This document shows positions 47,490 through 57,670 of a DNA stretch of 64,000 bases, piece by piece; the first letter of the stretch is position 1, and each line of letters starts with the position of its first letter. The position numbers were made by a program, and so were the translations under genes. Below the pieces are notes generated by a model that saw only the letters and a list, made by a program, of their open reading frames with translations, was not told where the DNA came from and did not search any database. Source of the DNA: Moniliophthora roreri (lineage: Eukaryota; Basidiomycota; Agaricomycetes; Agaricales; Marasmiaceae); contig LATX02000200.1 of the NCBI GenBank assembly GCA_001466705.2, positions 372,001 to 436,000 on the forward strand, in the 5' to 3' direction.

Positions 47490-49203
47490 ATGCATCCAGA
47501 AACTTCCCAAAGCCCTCCAACGAAGGCCAGTTTGAAGGCATGGTGGAATCATTTCACCTCAGCGCAGCGTATGAAGAAGGAGGGAGAGGTCAAAGGTATG
47601 CCTTGGTCTGACGTTCAATTCCTGTTCCACATTCTGGTTGATCATATATTCGCCAAAGCAGACGAGCCAGTGCACACAGTATTCGGGAAAACTCTGAAAG
47701 AAAGTCTCCAATATGCCAGCGTCCAGATATCTACTGCCAATGCCAACGGTGAATTATATGTGTGGGGCTATATACCAGTCGTTGTCGCCAAGTGGTGCGT
47801 CTCCTTGCACATGTACTGTCCATGGAAACTAACACAAACCAACAGTGGTCTCTACTTAAAGGAGAACGGTACGCACAGTTCCCGCCAATCGAAGGCCGTG
47901 CCAATTGATGGACTCTGAACGCTTCACTTAGCGACGGAGGTAGAGGGCGTGTTTCGCGTGAATGGATCGAACAAGCGGATGCGGGAACTTCAAGCTATCT
48001 TCGAAACCCCACCTCGAGTGAGTTTCAATGCAACTTCCTACGGAAAATCTTTCACTGAATTATGGTACTTTATCAGTATGGCAAGAACCTTGATTGGAGG
48101 CAGTCGCCGTATACACCGCATGATGTAGCCAGTGTCTTTCGGCGGTATCTAACCCAAATGCCCGTGAGTTCCCACTCAGTTTGACGTTGGGCGTCACTGA
48201 CTCTTTTCCAGGAGCCTGTTATCCCGTACGATGTGTATCATGACGTATGTGTCGATTTCTGCGATTATTCTCGGCGCTGAAGACCATGTCTGCTTCATTT
48301 TCAGTTCCGAGACGCGATGGGTAAGTCGATAACGGATACAGCGATCGTTTAACTGATCTTTCTATCTAGCCAAGGAGCCATTCAATCAGGAGGAAGTCAT
48401 ATCCACATACAAACGCTTAATTCGCGCGATGCCTCGACCCAATCAATATCTCTTGTTATACGTTCTCGACCTTTTGTCAGTGTTTGCTAGGAAGTCGGAT
48501 AAGAATCTGATGACAGCTACAAGTGAGTAGTTGGCGAGCTCGTCTAACTCGTTATCGTTTTATGGTCTTGCCTCTTCAGATCTGGCCGTCATATTCCGAC
48601 CAGGGTTAATTTCACATCCGCAACACGAAATGACGCCTAGTGAACATGCTCTTAGTCAACGGGTGCTCGAGTTCCTTATCGCACAACAAGATTGGTTCAT
48701 GCTGGACATACCTCCCCCGCCTGCAAATGAACCTGGTGCGCCACCTTCTGCAACTCCGGAACCGGACGACGTCACGGTTTTTCCGAGCTCGGACGAGGAG
48801 CACAGTCCAGGTGGCGGCTGGAAGCTGGTGGGAAAAGATAAACGTACGGTCTCACGTCGGAAAACCACTCTCGATCGTCGTCGAGGTATGCCTCGCTTTT
48901 AACTGGATCTGACATGGGGGATTACTCATCTTTCCCTCAGACCCTCCGCCTCTAGAACATGACTTGTCGCCGGTCACTGAAGGACCGACAGAGGAACAAG
49001 CAGTGGGGGCTGTAGGTGTGACAAGAAGTCGAACGTTACCTTCCGGTCGGAGAGGTGGGAATGCGTCAGCGGACACGAGCAATACAGGTGAACGCGAGGC
49101 ACCCAGGCTCCTTCGGAAGCAAAAGAGAGCGTCGTCTTCACAACCCAGTCGAACGAAAGGAACTAGTTCGCCTACGCCCGAACAGTCTAATAAGGAGGCA
49201 TAG
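47490..49203 (+). CDS. RhoGAP-domain protein
   Basis: GTPase-activating protein for Rho-family GTPases. The N-terminus (MHPETSQSPPTKASLKAWWNH) leads into LYVWGYIPVVVAK and, over two splices, CGLYLKENATEVEGVFRVNG cut at the motif: the Arg of GVFRVNGS is the catalytic finger. Then DVASVFRRYLTQMPEPVIPY, LLLYVLDLLSVFA and the signature NLAVIFRPGL complete the domain by about residue 330. A disordered C-terminal tail follows (SSDEEHSPGGGWKLVGKDKR, Ser/Arg-rich end SNKEA). About six introns. An open frame extends upstream of 47490 without a Met to an acceptor-like site, so a short upstream first exon is possible. Related to the small Sac7-type RhoGAPs; the target GTPase is not evident. Confidence 0.85.
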
Positions 49204-49503
49204 CCATCGGCCTCGCACCTATATTTTCCTACTCTTATGCAATCGTCGCTCGTTTCTGTATTTAGTTTCTTCACATACCCAACACCTAATACTCTTCTAC
49301 CTGAACTTCATATTCCTTACGGATTGCTTTCCAGATTTATCCGCATTGTCAGTAGTTGTACTTTCACAGTAGTAGTGTAGATCTCAGGTCTCCATGGACT
49401 CACATTTCTTGTTGCAGTATACATATACTAGCAGGTAAACGTACGGACTCAATAAAGTGTATTATATAAATATCCACATGAGAGAATTTATAGACGATGA
49501 TGA

Positions 49504-51804
49504 ATGCGCAGCACAGGCCCAGGCGTTGAGACGAACGGAACAAATTTGGCAAGCTACGCTCCACCTGCTTGTTCATCACAACACTCACCTTCACCGCCTT
49601 ACGCTCGCTGGTCACTCTGGATGTATTCACAATACAGGGACAATCCCAGCAGACCTTCCCTGCAGGACTATTACAATGATGGAATCCCTGTAAGTACTAA
49701 GGCCTAAGGGTTGTCACATTAGCCGGAGTATTTGGACTCACCGCAAAATTGTACAGCCTGCACATCGTCTATCTGACACCCCCGTCCAATATAACGACCA
49801 AAACATCCCTCTCACAAATCAGGGAGTATACGGATCTGTACCACGAGCAGGTGACTCGGGAGATTTAGGGCAGTACTACGACAACGACAATGAACATCGG
49901 GGGAGTCATAGTTACAGCAACTTGCCAGCTGGGACAGCAGCGGGAGTTGGTTTAGGTGCTGCAGCAGCAGCAGCTACTGAACCTACCTTCCGAAAACCTC
50001 ATTTTGGTGATACACGACAGTACACGGACCGGGATGCAAATGAGAACTGGCTGGCGGATCAACGTAAGAGTAGTAAACGGTCAAAAGGACTGGTACGTCT
50101 GCAGTGTTCGCTTTCCTCCTATCGAGGTCTAATCTTCAAGCATTTCAGATAATTGGTGGGGTTGTACTGCTCCTTATAATTATCATCGTCGCTGTCGTTG
50201 CAGGAGTGCTTGTCTCCAAAAGGAATTCAAACTCATCATCAAGTGCCGACATTGATAACGCAAGCAGCTTTGCCAAAGATAGCCGTTTGAAAAAGTCTTT
50301 TTATGGGATAGCTTACACGCCTGAAGGTGCTCTACTCCCAGACTGTGGTGCTAAACTTGGTCAGCGTGTTTCATCTTTGTGTCGTAACAGCATGCTGATC
50401 TGTCGCAGAGAATGTCGTCAAGGATGTGCAGTTGCTTTCTCAGTTGACCACTGTGAGTTTCGCACATCAGTCTCGCTTGCATCTCGCACTCAATCTCATC
50501 TGCCGCAGCGAATCCGCCTATACGGATCAGACTGCAATCAGTCAGCGCTCGTGGCAAGTATGGAGTCCCTGATCTGTTGACTAAATGTTAACCACGAACA
50601 TCACAGCTCGACGCTATTGAGCGAACCAAAGTTGATCTGAATGTCTATATTGCCAATTATCCCATTGCCACCGATAACAACGCAGCGTATGAGCGTCAGA
50701 GAGATGCTATGAAGGATGCCCTTCAAAAATTCGGAGCTGATCATGTTGCTGGTGTGACAGTAGGGAATGAATTCATTCTAAAGTACGTTCGTTCATGCCT
50801 TCAGCTCGTGTTCATAATTGATCAAACCTTTCAGCTACCTTAATGCCAACGGAGGCGGATCTGATCCCAATAGTCCCGCCGGTAACCAAGGAGCTCAAAT
50901 CCTACTGAACAACATTCAGGATACGAAACAAATGATCGAAGGGTTGAACTTAAACAAGACACTACCTATTGGTAACGCCGATGCCGGAAGCTACTTCAAC
51001 AACGAGGTTCTCCAAGCCGTCAACTATGGAGTTTGTACCTCCTTCATCATCGCAAATGCGCCTACGCTCAACATTTTCTCCTATCAGATGTCCAACGTAC
51101 ATGCATGGTTCGCGAACGTTAGCATTGATGATGCTGCGGCTTGGACGTGGGAGTTCTTTCAAGACACGAACGTCGCAGTTGCTAACCAACTACCGAACCA
51201 ACCGTCGATGTCGATTGCAGAGACGGGCTGGCCTACGGTAAGCTCGTTCAGACAAACAGGGGAACCGGTCTGATGGCAATTGATTTCGTAGAAATCTTCT
51301 GACAAGGGCAACGAGTCTAATGGAGCATCTGTAGCGTCGGTGGAGAATCTACAGGTTCGTCCGAGGTAGCTTGGGATCTTTGTTACCGTCAAATTGACCC
51401 GCTCTCTCAGAAATTTATCGACACATTTGTCTGCCAGGCAAATCAGAATGGAACCCAATACTTCTTCTTTGAGGTATGTTGCAATGAACTTATTTCTGAA
51501 ACATCTGCTCACGCGACACATTCGTCTGTTCAGTTCACGGACGAGCCATGGAAGGTGAGCCCAACCCGGTGTTACGGGCCTTTACTGACTGATTTCTGAT
51601 CCACAGGACCAACAATTTGGTGGTGTTGAGGTGGGTATCAAATCAGGCAGTACGCAACGTTTGACTAACTTTTTTGCAGGGCTGGTGGGGGCTGTTCAAC
51701 AGCGAGTCAGTCGACTTTGTGAAAACATTCGGAGACCATGCTAACACGTCGTCTTTAGCCGTACCCTCAAGAATATTAATATCCCTGACTGTCCTGCACC
51801 TTGA
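49504..51804 (+). CDS. GH17 beta-1,3-glucanase/transglycosylase, type II membrane protein
   Basis: Cell-wall glycoside hydrolase of family 17, resembling the Aspergillus BtgC type. A Ser/Tyr-rich cytoplasmic N-terminus (start 49504, an in-frame stop just before) is followed by RKSSKRSKGL and a membrane segment IIGGVVLLLIIIIVAVVAGV. The luminal catalytic domain begins KSFYGIAYTPEGALLPDCG. The acid/base Glu is in GVTVGNEFI and the nucleophile Glu in SIAETGWPT, with FTDEPWKD and GWWGLFN afterwards. The last intron (about 51727-51779) leads to DRTLKNINIPDCPAP and the stop at 51804. About ten introns, roughly 560 residues, full length. It likely remodels beta-glucan at the plasma membrane or in secretory vesicles. 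Confidence 0.9.
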
Positions 51805-51956
51805 GGAGGAAAAGAGATGGACTACTATCTATGCTATCTATATGTTATCTACGATGGACGTTGGCTGCTGGACTGCGTACTGTACTCACGGACTCCTTGT
51901 AGCAACTAATCGTGACCACGATACCCATGAAATGAAATATTTGGACGGTTGCGGTG

Positions 51957-52041
51957 GCGTCAATGGTCTAATGGTTATGATGCGACCTTCCCATGAATTA
52001 GTAAGAAGATCGCGACCAGGGTTCGATTCCCTGTTGACGCA
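51957..52041 (+). tRNA. tRNA-Gly (anticodon CCC) with a 13-base intron
   Basis: The acceptor stem GCGTCAA pairs perfectly with TTGACGC. The T arm CAGGG-TTCGATT-CCCTG is perfect, and D-arm TGGTCTAATGGTTA is canonical. The anticodon loop TTCCCA gives CCC, and about 13 bases (TGAATTAGTAAGA) after position 37 interrupt the anticodon arm, whose 3' strand GATCG pairs with CGACC except for one mismatch. Position 52041 is the discriminator A. Confidence 0.85.
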
Positions 52042-52270
52042 TTGATTTTTCTGGTGCCCTTGCAGTCCAAGGGTTGTGGTGCAAGCTGAAAGAGGAACGA
52101 AGTAAGCATTTAAATGTCGATATACGTCTAATGAGAGATTATTATATTGCCTATAGAGGATCTCCAGGTTCAGTTTGCTTGGTACAACTGTTCAGCATAG
52201 CAGAAGATCGTCAGGGATTAGGAGGCAACAATCTGCATAGTGCTCTCATTCGAGTAAGAAAAAGCTATCA

Positions 52271-53292
52271 TTAACCGCGCCTTGCACGCTTCTTCCTCTC
52301 CTTTGCCGCTCTCCTTCCTTCTGCTCTCTGCTCTTTCGCAAGCTTCATATCGCCCGGTGCTGTAGTGCGCAATTGTTTAATATGTGTTGGTATAATCTGA
52401 ACCTGCTTCTTTTGATCTGATGAAGGCGGAGGCACCAGCCAAGGTGCAGAAGGAGTCGGTAGATTAGGCATAAGTGAGACTAGGCTCGCGATGTTGGGTG
52501 TGTCCGTCTATTCTCAAAGGTTGTTAGTACATGGCGTAAGCGGACTAAACTAAAGGAACAAACGTCAAAAGCCAGGATAGCAACTCTCCTTAAACCGAAC
52601 GTCTCTGCAAGCGCAAACTCCGCATTCTGAGGAAGAGGAACCACCAAAACGGGATTCAGCGATTGGGGGATAGCCGAGTTGTATGCTGCAACTAGATGTG
52701 GTATGTGGTCGATAAGTATAGGGGGATTCACGTCTGCACGGCACACAAGAACTAGACGGATTGGTGAACGAGGCGACGAGGAGTTGTGTGACTCGTCATT
52801 GGTAGCGGAGATTGTTATACGTTTTCGTTCCCGTATCTGAGTCTCAAGGCGCTTGGTGACAGCATTTATACCTGCTGTGATATGCTCCAGAATGGGGGGT
52901 CGTTCTGGTAGTGCCACATCCACCGACATTTCGACGTTTTCGTTGGGGGTCTCCGTGACCTGGACATTGAGCTTTGCCTTTTTGTTAGGCCTGTTTCCCT
53001 TGCTCTCCTTCTTGCGCTTCCGATTTATCAGATCGCGCATACGCTGATATTCTGCTACGCCGTCGAGAAGTGAAAGGGTCTGAGCAAGGACGAGATTTTG
53101 CAAGTTAACCGGAACATTTGGCCTAAAGTTGAGGTCAGTCATTGTATTCACTGGTTACTACAGAAATTCATACCAATGAATACGAAAGGGATTATCAAAA
53201 ACTGGCTTAAAGACTTGTTTTTTGCTATTTTCGGACGGTTTTGGCCTTGCCCGGTTGGATTGGTGAGAGTGGACTTTGGCAGACGCGGACAT
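52271..53292 (-). CDS. POP3: RNase P/MRP subunit POP3
   Basis: Protein subunit of nuclear RNase P and RNase MRP (tRNA and rRNA processing), with an L7Ae-like fold. The true first exon is short: MSASAKVHSHQSNRARPKPS at 53292, then VFDNPFRIHW, which an intron (about 53121-53176) joins to PNVPVNLQNLVLAQTLSLL, the conserved Pop3 opening. Then a basic nuclear stretch (NRKRKKESKGNRPNKKAK), the domain strands RLVLVCRADVNPPILIDHIP and VLVVPLPQNAEFALAETFG, and FGLRRVAILAFD. A second intron (about 52499-52565) leads to the basic tail ending ERKKRARRG. An in-frame Met at 53151 lies inside the first intron and is not the start. The start codons of this gene and its divergent neighbour are only 87 bases apart. 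Confidence 0.8.
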
Positions 53293-53379
53293 GTGAATTC
53301 AAAATCCGCACCTTTCCCTCTTACATACAGGTCGCTCGCCGGTTGGTCCGCACCAGTACCTCCTCCACCGTCGCCCATC
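53293..53379. promoter_or_regulatory. Compact bidirectional promoter of POP3 and the tail-anchored gene
   Basis: Only 87 bases separate the two divergent ATGs, so both genes must share control sequence or use overlapping leaders. No TATA box is visible. Confidence 0.5.
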
Positions 53380-54971
53380 ATGCCCACCGCGACGATGACA
53401 GATACTCTGAACCCCCAGAGTATAAAGCAGAGCTCACAGACAACGTCGATCGATACCAAAAGTTTGCGGACGTTGTATAACCGGGCAGCCAAGGCATTCC
53501 TGAAACGAAACATATCACTCACCCATTCTCTTCTTCAGTTGGCTTTTTCGACGCTCTCCCCAGGCTCCGATATCGAATTGCAAAGAAAATGGGATATTCT
53601 TCGGATTACGTTCGAAACGACAGTGTATACGTCCGGTGTACCTCCTTCCGCTTCCTCAACAGAATTTCCAGATCAGCTGAAGGATATTACCCTCAAGTCA
53701 CCACAGAATCTCGTCACGGAGATGTACAATCGGTCATTGGCGCTGTTCTCACCTCGGAGTATACCAGTGTCATCAGTGGTATTGCCGGTCCAGGTCCTCA
53801 GCACCCTCGTGTATTCCAGCCTGAAATTGGACGCACCTCAGGTCGGCAGGGATATGATTGAGGATTGGCTGGGTAGGCGAGGGAGCTCATACTACACCGC
53901 TTCGCCTCAGGACGGCTATGACAAGATTTTGGAGCTGTATGTGTTACATGTTCTCCCGAAGCTAGAAGAATGGGAATACGCGATAGAGTTTATGGAGTAT
54001 GAGAGTCAGCTGGATGTAGTCACCCGCGGGGTAAGTCTATTTTTTGTGTCCCATGCATTATTCTTAAATACGGGCTGCAGAATCTTCAAAATGCGCTGCG
54101 CACTCACCATGCGCAAACCCTATCTGCACGACTCCTGCCACAAGGTATTCAGAATGGATCCACGTCGTTATCACCTCTTACATCTAGACCACAATCACCC
54201 ACACCCTCTTCATCTTCATCGTCTTCCTCCCTCTCAACAACGTCAACACATACAGCCGTTCCGGCGACTCCGCGTCCCCATCATTCAGTACAACATTCCA
54301 TGTCTTCCCTTTCCTCCCTTGACTCTTCCGTATCGTCATCATCCTCCCGAGCATCTTCCGAGGGAACCATAACTCCAAACAAACACACCATCAGGGGCAA
54401 AGGCAAGGCAAAGGCCGAACCAGAAGGAAACGGGCACCCTTATCCTGCCTCCGTTTCACCATCCATAAATGACACTGCACGAACCAAATCGCATTCTCCA
54501 GCTCGCTCTCGCGGCTCTGGATCTTCCAACGCATCTCCCCGAACATCCACCACGCGACTCCAACATACACACCCGTTAAATCCCAACTCAATGAATCCAC
54601 TTTCAATCCCGAGGACTCACTTCGTTTCGTCTAATTCCAGCCGAGGAAGAAACCTTGGCACCTACGCGCTGATCAAGGCATCTTTACAACCTTATTTAGC
54701 ACGGTTGAGTGGAAGTAGAGGTGCCATTTTGACGGGGATGTTTTTGTTCTTTGTTCTGCCTGTGATCTCTGTCTCACTGAGATTACGCAGCAAGAGACGG
54801 ATCGGAGGTGGTGTGGGCACTGCCGGAACAGCTGATATAGTGAGGAGACGATTGAGAGGTGTGAATGGAAGCGACAGAAGTGGAATCGGCATGATGATTG
54901 CAAAGTTATGGTGGGCGATTGTCAGAGCTGTGCTTGACACTGTGCGTATGGGCGTTAGTGGACTAGTTTGA
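53380..54971 (+). CDS. Tail-anchored membrane protein, possibly Pex26-like peroxin
   Basis: Start 53380 (MPTATMTDTLNPQS). The N-terminal half is helical and repeat-like: SLRTLYNRAAKAFLKRNISL, ALFSPRSIPVSSVVLPVQVL, LYVLHVLPKLEEWEYAIEFM. One intron (about 54030-54081) joins VVTRG to NLQNALRTHHA. A long Ser/Pro/Thr-rich linker follows, then a single membrane segment near the end (GAILTGMFLFFVLPVISVSL) and a basic tail ending VRMGVSGLV. The architecture of a helical cytosolic domain and a C-terminal anchor resembles fungal Pex26/Pex15, which tether the Pex1-Pex6 exportomer to peroxisomes; this assignment is inferred from layout and weak similarity. Length about 510 residues. The last 90 bases and 3' flank occur again, diverged, at 57320-57610. 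Confidence 0.6.
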
Positions 54972-55119
54972 AGATATACTCCTTTTACCGTTACTATCTA
55001 TGCAGTATTCTTTGGATAGCGGAACTTGCTTTCATTCATAAAGGGGATAAACAGGTTATTTAAATAAACGATCCGCATTCAACAGAGTTATTTCTCTATA
55101 CGGAGAGGCAGTAAATTCG

Positions 55120-55330
55120 AATGTTGAGTTACTCCAAGGCATCGAACCCCAGTAAGAATGTCAATGGATGTTGTACCTTCCCTAAGAAATCCAGAGTTGC
55201 CTATAAACATAGGCTCGATAGTTGCGATTGCTACATTTCCACTGTCCAGGCTTCAGCTCTTTACCGCTATGAGTCAATATCATCGAGTTGCTGGATGTAC
55301 ATACATAGTCCCATATCCGACGAGCATCTA
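55120..55330 (-). pseudogene. Third, most diverged nucleotidyltransferase relic
   Basis: The + strand string CTCCAAGGCATCGAACCCCAGTAAGAATGT matches 18269-18300 in two blocks. Later blocks (TAGGCTCGATAGTTGCGATTGCTACATTTCCA in pieces, CAATATCATCGAG, TTGCTGGATGTACAT) align in order with 18373-18490. Substitutions and small deletions remove the frame. It follows directly on the 3' flank of the tail-anchored gene. Confidence 0.7.
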
Positions 55331-55604
55331 CATCATTGAACTGATATACATTGTACACTCACAATCATACACTCCGATATAGTACATCCCAAAGCATGTG
55401 CAGGTTATTAGAGTCGGTAAAGGTACCAGCTTAGGAAGTTTGACATCAAAGAAATCAGAAATCCACGAGAAATTCTCTGAACAAATGTCCCGAGTTCAAA
55501 CATTCCTCTGGGCGGAGTGGACTGCGGCTGGCATAAAAAGCACTATCTAGGTCCGTATGGAGGAAGGCCAGCATCAGGCCCAGGGGTCGGTGGAGCCGCC
55601 GGTA

Positions 55605-56365
55605 TTAGCTGCGCTGACCGTCACGCACCCACTGAACGAGGCCAGATCTGATTGGTCTGAAGCTAGGATTCTTGGGATCGTATACGTATATTCCGAGGAC
55701 ATCTTCGTCCCGAAGGACTTGATGCTCTAGGAAAAGCGATAGGGAGGGGCAGATTGAGCGATAGACATCTGCAGGACATTGCCTGATTCTGCCCATAGAA
55801 TGAATGTGCTTTTGGATCTGGATCTAAATCAGGTCGTGCCTCAAGGTTTTTGAGTAATTGTCACATCTGTGAATACGATTTTAAGCCAGAAACTATAGTT
55901 GCCGACCCCGGGTATTGGAGTGAGCTTTCTGGATTGGATACGTTTTTCCTCATGACACTTCATGAAGTAGTCAAGGAGCCGTGGGACAGGAAAGAAACAT
56001 AGTGCGGCCATGAGGGAATGTTCAAAAAGGGCGACAAACTGTTCTAAATTAAGTCTAAAAAGCACTGAGAAAGATAACATACTCCATAGACTATTTTGAG
56101 AATCATTTACATCAAAGTCCTTAGGAATTAGCTTGAGAGGTAGCAGCAAATTCGGCCTATCTCGAGAATCAGCAAAATACAGAATGGGTCGAGGCGAGAC
56201 GTATGTACCTTCCAGCATCATTGCGGAGCCTCCTTCTGACTCTGGCGCGGCCCCTAAACAGCACGCACAGTTTCCATAAAAGTCATCTCAAACGGCACGC
56301 TGTGTTTCGAAACTAGGAGTCAATTCGAACTCCTCTGTATTAGGCCTTATACTCACCGACATGTT
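55605..56365 (-). CDS. Uncharacterised gene candidate, several short exons
   Basis: Minus-strand coding segments include MMLEGTYVSPRPIL or, spliced, PNLLLPLKLIPKDFDVNDSQ; FRLNLEQFVALFEHSLMAAL; SRKLTPIPGVGNYSFWLKIV; and a last exon with LEHQVLRDEDVLGIYVYDPK ending VQWVRDGQRS at 55605. A first exon ATGTCG with donor GTGAGT lies at about 56365. Phases of the outer introns are not fully settled. No family is recognised. It could be a decaying gene, given the relics on both sides. Confidence 0.35.
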
Positions 56366-56689
56366 ATTTCGGATATGTAATGCCAACTTGCCACAGTGGG
56401 CCATCAGGCCTCAGGGGCCGATGGCAATTACAAGTCCGTTTCTGGCGCTGTGGTTTTGCAGGAAACTTGAAAGCTAAGCTGAATGACGAAGCGAGCCAAA
56501 CAAAACGATCTATTGACATCTATCAGACCACAACTTTCCCACCCACTTATACCCTCCGCATAAGGAAAAAATTAGCAGATAAAGAGTAAACTCGGACTCG
56601 TAGCAGCGGAACCCAAAGTCAAAGATCAGGGAAAACTCGATGAATCGTGAGTTCGGCTGGTGGGATGCCGGACAATCGGGCCACAGATC

Positions 56690-57330
56690 TCACTGGAGTA
56701 GGAATGACGACTTTGATGCTGGAAAGGAGTCGAGATATGGGTATCCAGTGACGGGGTTATGGAAGTTGTGCACGCCGTTGACTATTTAGCAGCCTGAAGG
56801 AGACTTTTGGGATAATTATGCCCCAGGGAACTTGTTATTTGCCAAAGAAATTGGAAGACGGTGAGAAGTTGGAGGATATGGAGAAGGTTTTCTGAGCGTG
56901 CCACTATGTTGTAGTAAGTGTACTGCCGGTGTATACACAGACACGTTAATTCTAACTTACAGCTATTCGTTTTTGTACTCCATTGGGCTATTCGTGTACA
57001 ATTGTGATGCGAATACGGAAAATGGCGAACTACCTTCTCCTAAATCCACATGTCACTTCTCAAGGAAGGGGATACTCTTGGTACGACCCCATGGATGGCA
57101 TTCCGTGAGATCTGTCACTTTGGGCCGACTTCGAATGCAGCGCTAAATGCTCTGCGTACACAGTCAACCTTTTGAAATTGCCATCTGTCTCATGACGCCC
57201 AATCACTCTTTCGTTTGGTCACTGAGGTGAAAATCATACATATTATTCACTCTGAGAGTACGAATGCTAGAATACGAAAGCGTAACGAACAAGTGTGTAA
57301 TCATGTATGAAAGTTACCGGAAGTGAAATC
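56690..57330 (+). pseudogene. Degenerate copy of the ASCH gene 3' end and its intergenic flank
   Basis: Bases 56690-56895 match the last exon of the ASCH gene read from about 13880 to 13667 (GACGACTTTGATGCTGGAAA, GGTATCCAGTGACGGGGTTATGG, GGAGGATATGGAGAAG). Frameshifts and a TAG at about 56790 break it. The match continues through non-coding sequence: 56995-57150 pairs with 13550-13390, and 57215-57320 pairs with 13370-13245 (TATTATTCACTCTGA, GTGTAATCATGTATGAAAGTT). So a block of roughly 640 bases was copied as DNA and inverted relative to its source. Confidence 0.85.
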
Positions 57331-57610
57331 GGCATGATGGTTGTCTTGATAGTCTCCCCTAGGCAGACTCAATCACTCGCAAGCTCAGTTGTCTTGATGT
57401 GGTGGGCGATTGTCAGGCTGTGCTTGACAGTGTGCGTATGGGCATTAGTGGACCAGCCTTAAGGCCTTAAGGTGTATAGCCAGACTTTCTCTGTTGCTAT
57501 CTATGCAGTATCAATGTAACTTGTCATCGTTCATAAAGGGGATGAACAGGTTCAATAGATTCACAATCATACATACACAGGGAGCTATTTTCTTGTACAG
57601 AGGCAGAGAA
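57320..57610 (+). pseudogene. Degenerate copy of the tail-anchored gene 3' end and flank
   Basis: The match starts with GAAATCGGCATGATGGTTG (source 54888) and continues TGGTGGGCGATTGTCAG, GTGCGTATGGGC.TTAGTGGAC, then 3' flank blocks CTATCTATGCAGTAT, CATAAAGGGGAT.AACAGGTT and ACAGAGGCAG. The copy is interrupted by a 37-base insertion (57351-57387). It joins directly to the ASCH-derived block. Same orientation as the source 2.5 kb upstream. Confidence 0.8.
57351..57387 (+). repeat. 37-base insertion flanked by 11-base direct repeats
   Basis: GTTGTCTTGAT stands at 57340-57350 and again at 57388-57398. The source sequence at 54900-54915 has no such insertion. The inserted bases match the reverse complement of 903-940. 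This looks like a target-site duplication or break-repair filler; its length is too small for a known autonomous element. Confidence 0.65.
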
Positions 57611-57670
57611 TGGAAACGAAAGTTGTAGGCTAGGAGCTTGTATTCCAAGCCCGAACATCGTGCTTGGCTT

